This document shows positions 9,030 through 19,019 of a stretch of 64,000 nt of DNA, piece by piece. Below the pieces are notes generated by a model, which did no database searches, was not told the origin of the DNA, and saw only the letters and a program-made list of their open reading frames with translations. Origin of the DNA: Butyriboletus loyo (Eukaryota > Basidiomycota > Agaricomycetes > Boletales > Boletaceae); the NCBI GenBank assembly GCA_038093515.1, contig JBBPSI010000085.1:36361-100360 (forward strand). Direction: 5' to 3'. Positions within the stretch are counted from its first letter, which is position 1. Every line of letters begins with the position of its first letter. Made by a program: the position numbers and the translations under genes.

Positions 9030-9479
9030 CCAGTGATTTGTGTATTACTGAAACAGTAGTAGAATTGCATGTGTGACTATTGGAGTTTACTCTAGCAATC
9101 ATAACATTTTGAAGAAAGGATTGCTTCAAAGCATGGAGGAATCTGGAATTCCAGAAGATGACATTATCTTTCAACAAGATAATGACCCCAAGCATACCTC
9201 TAGAAGAGCCCAAAGATGGTTTGAGGAGCATGGGATCAAGCTTCTGGATTGGCCTGCACAATCTCCTGACCTCAACCCCATTGAACACACTTGGAATCAC
9301 CTCAAAAGATGTCTCTTAGCTTATAATAGTGCTCCTACAGGAGTTCATCAATTATGGGAAAGGGTGGTGGTAGAGTGGGGGAGGATTTCTATGGAACAGT
9401 GTCACAAATGGATAGAAAGCATGCCTAGAAGAGTTGAAGCAGTTATCAAGGCCAAGGGAGCTCATACCAAATGCTAGAT
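9030..9479 (+). pseudogene. Tc1/mariner transposase, C-terminal half
   Basis: The reading frame 9073-9479 encodes the DDE_3-type catalytic core: FQQDNDPKHTS (second catalytic Asp), LDWPAQSPDLNPIEHTW (third acidic residue) and the C-terminal helix ending at a TAG. The DNA-binding domain and the first catalytic Asp are missing upstream, where the family B LTR begins. Between 9030 and 9072 weak similarity continues with stops. This is the 3' half of a Tc1-type transposon that was interrupted by the LTR element. Confidence 0.85.
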
Positions 9480-9497
9480 AGTTGGATTTTTGTAAAG

Positions 9498-9764
9498 TCA
9501 AAAAACTGTCCACATGACCTGTCATTTTTAAATAGCTGACATTCCATCAAACCGTATCCATATTACCTGATTCCTGGGCCAATAGAAGGCAATGAGCAGG
9601 TGCCTTATTTCATACACCCACTGCCTAGGGCTAGAATCAGGGATTATTGCATTGAGTGATATTTAATGTAAAACATGCAAACATGTGGACAGTTTTTTGA
9701 GCCACTGTATATTGCAATTAGTAAGAAACATGCAAACATTGGGACAGTTGTTTAAGCTACTGTA
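9498..9764. repeat. Tc1/mariner terminal repeats, two successive right ends
   Basis: A 19-bp sequence (TCAAAAAACTGTCCACATG, 9498-9516) recurs perfectly inverted at 9682-9700. The latter is part of a 39-nt end (9671-9709) finishing GCCACTGTA. A diverged copy of the same 39-nt end, with the same length, lies at 9726-9764 and finishes GCTACTGTA. Ends in TA fit Tc1/mariner target preference. The pattern suggests one transposon inserted next to the end of another of the same family. Confidence 0.7.
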
Positions 9765-9918
9765 TGTATCTCTTAGGTCAATTTTCATTGTAGAGAAAAA
9801 CATGTAGATCTGCAAGACTGGTAGGAACCTCAAAAAAGTGCTGTCAAGAGTGCAATCATTTATGAATCATGTACTAGTTAAAGAGAACAGAGGAATGCTA
9901 CAAAATAGTCAAACTCTA

Positions 9919-10902
9919 CTAGGAATATCCTGGCCTGGTCAAGTATACATTTCTTTCAAAAACTGCCCAGTCATTGCTTGAAAACTGTGACCAATCAGAT
10001 AAGGATTGCACTTCATAAATATTACATATTGGCACCCAACTGCTCCAAGCATCTGGTGAGGGAGGTATACAAGAATGCTCACTGATGTAGGCAGTGAGTT
10101 GTTTGTCATGTGGGTCATTGCATACCTCCAACCCATCCACAGTTTGGCTGTCTTGTATCCATTTATGAATATGGTTGGTCCAATCAGTGTCATCCTCAAT
10201 CACTGAATTGTAGGTACTTGAGGAAGGATTACTATCCTCTGAGTTGTGTGTTTGAATCCATTTGGCATATACCTCCTGTATTGACTCTATCATTGAGAGA
10301 GCACTGTGCAAACTTGAAACAATTTCACTAAGAAGTGTTATTGTGTCAAGAAAGACAAGATTGCTGAGGTGCTCCAATTTTTGGCCTGTATTGAAGATGA
10401 CAAAATGTGGGCAAATATGACTGGTAAGTAGACCAAGGTCGACAAAGGGTAATAGATAAGTGGTGTAACTGCCACTATTGATGTCTGGGAAGCAATGAAT
10501 TGGCATATCCAATTCTGGTGTGGGAACAACATAATATTGATAAGTTGATTCTGTGAAGATCTTTATGATTTTCAATCAGTCAAGTGTCTCAAGTAGCATG
10601 AAAAAAAACAGACCTCTGCAATGTTACTTCTTGTGCATTTATCCTCTACATATATCTTTTTCAGCTTTTCTAGAACCTCAGCCTCAGGAAGTAGGATCCA
10701 TTTTTGCTGATCAAAGAGAGTATGCCAATCATCTTGTACTGGGACTGATATCAGTACAATCAACTTTGAATAAACCCAAGGTACAACATACAATGCATCA
10801 GATTATACCTTGTGTTAAGATTCAATTCTTGAAGGCCCCAGGCACGCTCCAATTTCATCAGCTAAGGGTTGTGTTAAGTGATCTACAAATAAATCGAGCA
10901 AG
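9919..10902 (-). pseudogene. AT-rich orphan coding remnant
   Basis: Two consecutive minus-strand frames look coding: 10793-10572 (including DDWHTLFDQQKW and EAEVLEK) and 10575-9919 (218 aa, Trp- and Asp-rich C-terminus). A shorter open stretch upstream at about 10,830-10,900 reads LDLFVDHLTQPLADEIG. They may be exons of one gene or a broken gene. I do not recognise the family. Base composition matches the transposon nest rather than the downstream genes, so it may be cargo or a captured gene. No transposase motif is present. Confidence 0.4.
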
Positions 10903-10919
10903 ATACAGATAGTACACAC

Positions 10920-11364
10920 ACCATTTTATGGTCAGTTGCTAGGTCTACGAGGTGACATAACTGGACAGGATCAGGCAGGTTGGTGACGAGACAGCGACCC
11001 TGATTCGGGTCGGAGTCGCGTGCTTGGTCTCGCTGCGAGCTAGTGATCGTATGCGTAATCTTCCTCGTTTTTGGCCCTCTGGCACTGTCACGGTGTTCTA
11101 TGCTGCTGGGTGCACATCTCTTCATCGCTGAGCAAAAGTCAAACAGGAGTGAAAAGTCTGATGGGTGTTGTAGTACCGACCGCACAGATCTGGTTGGGAG
11201 AAAAGGGGGTGAAATGTTTGTAAGCAGGTGGCGAGTCTTTACCGCCATCAAAGCGCACGACACTACAGCCTTTGAGAAATCGATTCAACAGGGCTATCTC
11301 AGTATACAGACGACTGTCAGATATCCTCATACACACTCGAAACCCATTAACTGAATCGCCACAC
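10920..11364. other. Composition boundary, no gene seen
   Basis: Between about 10,900 and 10,990 the sequence changes from AT-rich to GC-rich. Short ORFs on both strands here have no recognisable motif. It lies just downstream (3') of the minus-strand XRN1 relic. Confidence 0.5.
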
Positions 11365-12744
11365 TACGAGGAAGCCAACAGTGGTACAGCAACATGAGGA
11401 CCTCCAAACCCACCCCTCCCACGTCCCCTAAATCCTCCGCGCCCCTGTCCACGAGCAAATGTGACAACGAACCCCCCCCCCCCTCGCGTATTATTGAACT
11501 TTCCTCTTGGCGGGTGAGGCAACCCATCTCGACCATACGATCCACGACCACGTACAGGCGGATTGTGGTGTCAGTGAGTTGCGCCAGCAATCTCTCCATC
11601 TTGGTTGTGAATGCCCGAACCCGATGCATCACATTGACTATGGTCAGGAGAGGACAGACTCAGGACTCCTGTTGCGCTGTGACCGTTCGATCGTCCTCTT
11701 TCTCGCCCGTGGGTGGAGTCTCCTCGATTTCCGTGTCCACCAGACATGTGGTTCGACACCAGTGCTGCTGACGAGCCTGTGGGTGCCGATGTACCCCCTA
11801 CTGTTGCGTATGGTCCCTTTGGTTGGGATCCGTTCGCGAAACCAGTGCCGCGTTGGGGTTCGCCATAATAGCAATAGGTGCGGATGTATGCCTACGTCCG
11901 TAGTGAGCATCGTGATATACATTATAGGACTGGAATCAGTGTGTACATGCCTTTGGGTAGCGGGTGGAAACCCGGCAACAGCTAGCTGGCCGAATAGTAG
12001 GGTATGGCCCAGGTTTGAAGGGCACGCTCAGGCGCGGTTTGGGGTGCCGACTTAGGGTGCGTTGAAGCTATGAACTGTGGAGTTCAAACACGAGTTGAAC
12101 AGCACTGTCGATCCGCGATACTGGGAACACCTAGAAAAGTGTTGAGTAACCACGGACAAGATTTGGCAATAATTGCTCATGTACCTGTCGCCGAGGGTGA
12201 CTCCCGCCATGAAAGGGACATCCCAGATAACTTCCATTGATTTTGAGCGGAGTCCGATGGCGACGCCTTTCACGGACAATGGTACACCTCCAGAGTCCTG
12301 CACCATTGTCACGCGGTCACCTGCGTACGCTTCAATTTCTCCCAGTTTCTTTCGCGAGTTGATCAGAAAAGAGAGAAACAGGCTTAAATTCGCGGACCCC
12401 TTTTGATTTAAGCCGGTCTTTGGCCTCCTTGACGCGAGCGTCCGCGTTTTCGGCGAAAATGTCAGATGTGCGAGCCATGTCTGAAGGACACCTTAGTCCG
12501 TACGATGTAAGCAAAGCAAATCGAATCTTGGAATGGGAGATTTCAGCTTGCACTCACGTATTAAATCAATTGTTCTTTCACTGAGCTTCCAATGTCGTCC
12601 CTCCTTCCGAGAATAGTTCATTACCTTCAAGCTCTTCGCCTCAAACTTGAGACTGAGGCCCAAGTTGATCTTCAAAGTGTCGGAAGCTAATACCATGAAA
12701 CTAGACGTAATCTTGGACAGCGCTCGGCCGAACGCCTCCATCAC
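11365..12744 (-). pseudogene. XRN1-type 5'-3' exoribonuclease, decayed C-terminal fragment
   Basis: Minus-strand pieces in order: an N-terminal piece with LGLSLKFEAKSLKV (12741 downwards), an intron ending CAG near 12,485, a helical piece with DARVKEAKDRLKSKG and REFKPVSL, the SH3-like segment DRVTMVQDSGGVPLSVKGV then WDVPFMAGVTLGDR, an intron, then CSQYRGSTVLFNSCLN, and an RG-rich tail (FRGRGRGGFGG) ending at TAG 11365-11367. This order matches the C-terminal half of XRN1, the cytoplasmic mRNA-decay nuclease. The catalytic N-terminal domain is absent upstream. The frames do not join cleanly near 12,370 and again after the SCLN segment. It is best read as a truncated, decaying copy. Confidence 0.6.
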
Positions 12745-12905
12745 AGAGGCACAGCGATATATAGGGGGGAAGAAGTTTGGCAGAGAGGACGGGTGTACGG
12801 TCAGCTCTCCAGTACTGAACGAAAATTTTGGTGCTGGTTCCGAAGGTATTGCGCCGTTTTTCCTCGGCGCTCGGGCGGTGTTCGCGCACTAAAAAGGGCA
12901 GTACA

Positions 12906-13273
12906 GTTGATACGCTCATAATGCATAAGGTCGGGACCCGCCAAAACCCGATGCATTACCATGGATATGCAAGACGATGATGTGTGATGATGCGTGACAG
13001 TAGCGCTCGTATTAGTGCACGGTACAACGTGCTTATCTAGAGTCATCTGTTTTGCATCAGCAAACTGATTTTCAATCCTGGACGGTGCATGGCTGCCTGC
13101 TTGAGTGGTTCAATAGCTGTTAGAGCAGCCTCGGAATCACCTTCAGCATCCATCACAGCACAAAGTGTTGGTCGCCAGTCTGCATCAGTGCAGCAGTTAC
13201 CGAGATGAGCCTTGAGACGAGTCTCGGTGTTCGGTAATGAATATTGAATCCTATGCATTATGAGCGTATCAAC
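12906..13273. repeat. 22-bp perfect inverted repeat flanking 324 bp
   Basis: The 22 bases at 12906-12927 (GTTGATACGCTCATAATG...) are exactly the reverse complement of 13252-13273. The interval is 324 bp without a convincing gene. It lies between the XRN1 relic and the GAL1 start. It resembles a MITE-like or foldback element, but I found no target duplication (flanks GTACA/TTTAT). It could also be part of the GAL1 upstream region. Confidence 0.6.
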
Positions 13274-13353
13274 TTTATCTACATTACACTGTCATCGTAT
13301 CTCACGCTGGTTGGTGGTCCGACACTGGAAGGCATCTACAATTGGACACATCC

Positions 13354-15583
13354 ATGGCTGCCACTCTTCCTATTCCTGTATATACAAGTCTCCAGGAAGT
13401 GTACCAGAGCCTTGGTACCTCTCTGAAACACGCGTAAGTTCCCTGTTACTCCTTCACATTCAGGTGCCGAGTTTGACAAGCCCTCAGCGAACGCTGGGAT
13501 AACCTTGTTCACGAGTTCAAGGTCAAGTTCGGACGAACACCGGCTTATGTCGCGCGTGCGCCAGGACGTATCAAGTAAGTGGCGGCTCTGACCCATCCGA
13601 CATTTATGCCGGTGATTTATTACTCACCTCCACTTCCCCAGTCTTATAGGTAGGCTTCTGTTCGGTGAGCTATACCATCCCGCTGATATCAATCGTGTGG
13701 CTTTCCAGGTGAACACATCGACTATTCCCTGTTTGGCGTCTTTCCCACTGCGATTGAACACGATGTTTTGATCGCATGTGCGCCGAGGACACCTGCCACA
13801 GTGAACCATCACGCTCCCGGGCACGTCGTCGCTGAGAATCTGCAGCGCAAGTACCCGCGTCGAGTCTTTGCGCCAACCCGTAAATCCCCGGTGGGACCTT
13901 TGCCCAAGGAAGCAGACGTGCCAGCTGACGCCGTCCATGTCGACTCATGGCACCTCGACATCCACACGACCCCGCTAGGTTGGGAGGGATACGTGAAAGC
14001 TGGGTACTACGTGCGTCGCATTGTCCATCCCATTCGTACTCTCTGTCCACGTGCTGAAGAGACATGACCCGTTTCAGGGAGTTTTGAACCACTACTTTAA
14101 CGCTGGGTTGAACGGGCCCGAGTCGTTGCCTGTCCCTGTGGATTTGCTTGTGACAGGAACTGTTCCAGCTGGCTCAGGGCTGTCGTCAAGTGCAGCGATG
14201 GTTGTCTCGTCCACGCTGGCATTTTTGGCAGTCAACGGGATCCTCGAAGACCCGACCGTCGCGCCGACCAAAGGCACTCTTGTAGAGATGGCCGTCGAGA
14301 ACGAGAAACGTGTCGGTAAGTGGGCCTCATTCTACACCATCAATCCTGTGCTCATCTCCGACAACGAAATGAAGGAGTCAACAGCGGAGGGTTCGTAATA
14401 AGTTCTCCTAGTCCCTTTCGCCACCATTTTATGCTCATGTTGTTCCACGCCCCAGAATGGATCAGGCAGCGTCCGTCATTTCTCTTGCAGGCTCTGCGCT
14501 CTACGTTTCCTTCTTCCCTAAACTTAGCGCCGAAACAATTCCTCTCCCTGGCCCTCGACCAGACCATCCTACTTTTCCGGCCGCGACGTTGGTCTGCGCG
14601 AACTCGCTCGTCGTATCGGATAAGGCGGTACATGCCAAGTACCAGTACAACCTACGCGTCGTCGAATCACTCGGTGCCGCACGCGTACTTGCAGTTCGTC
14701 TCGGCGTCAAAGTGGGTCCGAGAGAGCGAGTCACATTGAGAGAGGTCATGGCGAGATTCATGGGCGAGCCAGAGGATCAAATGGAAGAGAATGTGGACAA
14801 GGTGACAGAGGGATTAGAGAGGATGGTGCAGGCAGTCGAGTGTTTGAGGCCAGAAGGTGCAGGCGATGGAGATCAGCTCGGGGTGACACTAGAGATGATG
14901 ATCGAGTGGTCGGGCATGGGCGAGGCTCTGTTCAAAGACGTATACCTCTCGTGGGTTGAAGGTCGGCGGATCTCTTCGACCCTAGGTGCGATGCGAGTCC
15001 TGATTGCCCACAGTCGAGACCACGTACTTCCAATTGTACAAGCGGGCCAAGCACTGCTATTCCGAAGCGCTGCGTGTGCTCCAATTCCGCAATGTCTGTC
15101 TGACTGCGGAAAGATCACTAGCGGTTTACCAAGGCACCTCCGTGTTCGAGGCACTTGGAAAACTGATGAACGAATCTCAAGAAAGCTGTTCGAAGCTGTA
15201 CGAATGTACCTGCCCGGAAGTAGACGAGCTCACCCAGCTCTCCCTCGCAGCTGGGGCCTACGGGAGCCGTGTCACAGGTACGATTATGTTATCCTATCAA
15301 CGCCCACGCAAACGTCCCTGATACACTTCCATTAACGACAGGTGCAGGGTGGGGAGGGTGTACCGTGTCATTAGTTGACGAAGCTCAGGTCGACGCCTTC
15401 ATTGCCAAGATCAAGGCGAGCTACGGTCCGTATCGGTATCTCGAAGGAGAGGCATTGCAAGAGGTTATTTTTGCGACGAAACCGAGCAGTGGTGTGTGTG
15501 GTACGTCGATACGTCGATACGTTTCAGCTTTCACCGCAGGGCTAATCTGTCTCCGTGCTACAGTATACAAGTTTACAGAATGA
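13354..15583 (+). CDS. GAL1: Galactokinase
   Basis: Phosphorylates alpha-D-galactose with ATP to galactose 1-phosphate, the first committed step of the Leloir pathway in the cytosol. Ten exons: 13354-13433, 13488-13574, 13642-13649, 13709-14010, 14078-14315, 14375-14390, 14456-14961, 15014-15277, 15342-15500, 15564-15583. They sum to 1680 nt (559 aa). All GHMP kinase motifs are present: PGRINLIGEHIDYS (galactokinase signature), GTVPAGSGLSSSAAM (phosphate-binding loop), NSGGMDQAAS, and GSRVTGAGWGGCTVSL near the C-terminus. Exon 3 (8 nt) and exon 6 (16 nt) are microexons, and both supply motif residues. The last 63-nt intron is in frame and could be retained. GALM follows 277 bp downstream on the same strand, consistent with a galactose-use gene pair. 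Confidence 0.96.
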
Positions 15584-15860
15584 ACGGTGTCGACGTCCTC
15601 GAGTGATGCTAAGCTCAGGCTATTGTTTATTGTATGATAAGTATCTGGATTTGACACTATTGTGTATGCTTTAGTACTGCGGAAAGGGGAGGGAAAAATA
15701 GGATCAAAGATAAGATAAGATACCAGCCGGGTGACTGGTTTCAATCGTGCGTCACGCGAGAGTGCGACATGGAGGGCGAATATAAGTAATCCAAGTGATT
15801 GACAATGGTACGCCCCTCGAGTTTTTCCGCCGCCACGAACTCCCCCACCAGACATAGGCC

Positions 15861-17729
15861 ATGACCGACCCGTACACACCCATCTTGCTCTCTCTCCCGG
15901 GCTCGCTCACGCCGGCGTTGGCGGTCGAGGTAAGCCGATTCCATACTGCGGGAATGTGTTTCAAGTTGAATTCGACCCCCTTTGCATAATCGACGTAGGT
16001 CCTTCCCCATGGCGTCACCATCCATAGGATCATCGTTCAGGTCAACGGAAAGGTACGTATTGGATGAAGCTTTGATTTCTTATCATCGTACAACACACCT
16101 TCTCCTTTCCAGACACACGATATTGTCATCGGTCCGGAAGATCCCAAGGACCATAGTGCAGTCAAGTACACGAACACCATCGTTGGGCGATACGCCAACC
16201 GTGTGCCCGCTGGGACGCACGTCGTCGAAAAGAATGGCATCACATCCTCCTTTGAAGCGCTGGCAAACGGTGCGTTCGGACACTTCCTGTTGAAGCCTGA
16301 GTACTGCAGGACATCCCATTCACGCCTTTCCTCCGTATATCTTGTACAGAAAGTCCCAATGTATCCCTTCACGGTGGCCCCGAGGGGTTTGACTTTGGTT
16401 TTTGGCAGAAGCTCGCACGGTTGGAGGACGCGACGCTCTTCACCAAGGCAGAAATACAGTCGATCGCAGCGAAAACAGATGCGAGCGCGGTTGTCTTCTC
16501 GTTCACGTCCCCCGATGGTGATCAGGGGTATAGTGGCACCCTATATCTAGAGACGCTCGTCGCAGTGCTACCGCCGGTGAAGCTAGAGCCTTCGACCATA
16601 TCACAACACGAACTTGGGAGCATCGTCATCGTCTATCGTGCAAAGCTTGTCGACCTGCCTCAAGGTCAAAAGAAAGTGACGCCAATCAACCTCACGCAGG
16701 TATGTGCGGTGGAGTGCTTGAGTTTGCATATTCACTGTTCGTCAGCACTGGGGCTTTAATCTCGATGCCAGCCTGCAAGAGGGCGGAGAAATACTCAAGG
16801 TCTTGAACCACGATCTCACCATCAAGGTAGTCTATGTTTGATGTCTATCCTGTTCTCTGGGGACTAAGTCGCCCATCGCTACCCCGTCAGGCAAGCCACA
16901 TTGCTGAGCTACAGCCCAATTTCTTGCCCAGTGGACAATACATCCCCGTGGCAGAGGCCAACAACAGCAGCGGCGCACACATTCATGACAACAAGCGCAT
17001 TGGTGACGTTTTCCCTGGGATCGGCTATGGTACGTCAGCTAACGTACTTGTTCTGCCTCCAAAACTCGGGGCTATACTCACATTTTCTCTCTTTTGCAAG
17101 ACCATTACTATTTATTGAGCCCTCGATCCTACCTCAAGGTGGTCTCCCCTCACTGGATTCCCCTTACCGAGTTCTCCGACACGCTGGATCTCGTCAGCGA
17201 CATATTGAGCGTCCGAAATGACCCTGTATTAAAACTTTCCTCGGACAAGTCCGGGCTTGCCGTGGAGTTTGACTCGAACCGTAAGCATGCACGTTCCTCC
17301 CATGTTCGCGGTTCCGATGCGTTTTTGTTTCTAGAGGCCGGTTTGATGTTTTACACCAACAATCACGCCGATACCAAGGGGTACAGAAAGAAGATTCACG
17401 GTGGCACTGGACTTCAGGGAGACGGCTACGCTCCTCAATGTAAGCTGACGTTTCGATACCGGACGCAGAGTGGACCGCTGATTCTCTGCCCTCCCCTCTC
17501 TCTTTGTTCTTCATAGCCGCTGCATTCGTCGAGTTTCACGAGGTAAGATTAACGCTTCACAGTACTACTGTCTATCTTTTGTCTTTAACGGGGCGATACG
17601 TTCCAGCCGTTATCAGCGTTTCTGCATCCCACCAGCACGAGCACCGACACGTTGTTGACGTCGGACGAGATTTACAACAACTATGTCCGTGCGGACATCA
17701 TATCGAGACCAAGCGAGACGAGAGAATGA
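15861..17729 (+). CDS. Aldose 1-epimerase (galactose mutarotase)
   Basis: Interconverts beta- and alpha-anomers of galactose/glucose, feeding galactokinase. Ten exons: 15861-15929, 15999-16052, 16113-16269, 16350-16699, 16746-16826, 16891-17029, 17101-17280, 17335-17439, 17517-17542, 17607-17729. They sum to 1284 nt (427 aa). Motifs: GRYANR near the N-terminus, NVSLHGGPEGFD (first catalytic His), QHWGFNL (second His region) and AAFVEFHE, which carries the catalytic Glu. It is somewhat longer than bacterial GalM, mainly through loops. It is a stand-alone mutarotase, not fused to UDP-galactose 4-epimerase as in yeast Gal10. The adjacent GAL1 suggests co-regulation, though no shared site was identified. 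Confidence 0.93.
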
Positions 17730-19019
17730 AAGATTTTAGGAGCTATCGCAGAACGCGGTGCCCGAAATTGGAACTATGGGACGTGTCGAACGCGGGATTT
17801 TTGTCGTTTGTCGTGTTTGTATTTTATGGCATAAAACGTGTATGGCGATTCCATGTTGCCCTCTTGGTAAACCACCGCACGGTGTCTCTATAATGTATGA
17901 CTCGAGCTGCGCCGTTCGCCCGTGGCCCGGGGTAGGGGGGGGGAGGGGAGGGATCTCAGATAAACGGGGCGGGATACCAAAACGTGCACACTGCCGACTC
18001 AGTCCCCGGACCCGGACCCGACCGTCCCTCGAACAGACGCTGGGGCAACACAGCGTCGTTCGGGGATTCAAACTCGGCAGTGCGAACGGGGGGGAACTCC
18101 GAACGAGCAGCGATGCAGAGTCCAGCCAGTACGGTACTACAGTCCTTGTGAAGGAAGGAACTCTCGAACAACGCACGTACGCGGAGGTAGAACAACCTGA
18201 TGCGCACGAGTCCTTTGACAAACACGATTGCCCCGATCTCGATCGCGTCAACGGTGAACTTGAACTTGAGCTTGCTGGCACTGAACAGGTCCGACACACA
18301 GGGGCCCCCACATCCGCTAGCGAGACTTCGAGTCATGAGACCCTATAGTTACTACGTCACGGTCGTACCAGGATAGGGATGGGACGTACACGGTTCGGGG
18401 ACCCGGAAGATGTGGTCAAGTGTGGATATGCATGTGGATGTGGAGATGTGCAGGCGCATGACGGGACGGGGACGGTATCCGGATCAAACTTCGGAGTGGG
18501 GGCGCAGAGGGAGGCAGCGACTGGGCAAGGTGGGACCGATCATGGAAAACATGCGCATGAGCGCGAAGGTGACGCGTTTCGTAGTAGATGGACGAGCCTA
18601 TACTCGCAGTAGCGTATCGATTGCCAGCAAGTCATGCACTATCTCGAGTCTTTCTCATCCACACTGAGGGGGATAGGTACGGTCCGTACGGACCACGGAG
18701 GGGCGCTGAAGGGTGCGTCGAAAGTTTGCGGGCGCATTTGGTTGTATTCAACGAGAGACAAATGGGAGTCGATATTCTTCCCGGCTGCGCTACTTTCTCT
18801 CTTCAAGTTGGCCCGGCTTGTCACGAGTTGATTGATAGCTGCTGACCCTTGGCCGATTTTCCCACTGAAGAGACTTGCTGCAGCGTTTTCAACTCACTTG
18901 ACCGACCGACGATATCAAACTTCGTGCAATTTAGTCGGTTCCTGTCGCACGACTCTTTGCATTTACCCGAACAACTGACAGGTTACAAATACAGACAGAA
19001 AAACCAAGGATGAAATCGT
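17730..19019. other. Unresolved region between GALM and HAM1-like gene
   Basis: Overlapping long ORFs exist on both strands (plus 17758-18348, minus 18336-17956, minus 18824-18639). None shows a motif I recognise, and I could not assemble a convincing exon chain. The minus-strand piece 18336-17956 has the most protein-like composition, with a hydrophobic stretch IEIGAIVFVKGLVRIRLFY. A C/G-run at about 17930-17950 is low complexity. A small gene on the minus strand is possible. Confidence 0.3.

Noticed and set aside
8620..9110. Alternative right end of the family B LTR at ATAACA near 9,107
   Set aside because: That sequence lies within the transposase reading frame; the end near 9,026 fits the start of transposase similarity better.
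17736..18348. Overlapping ORFs of about 190 aa on both strands
   Set aside because: No domain, no consistent splice chain, strong compositional bias; reported only as an unresolved region.
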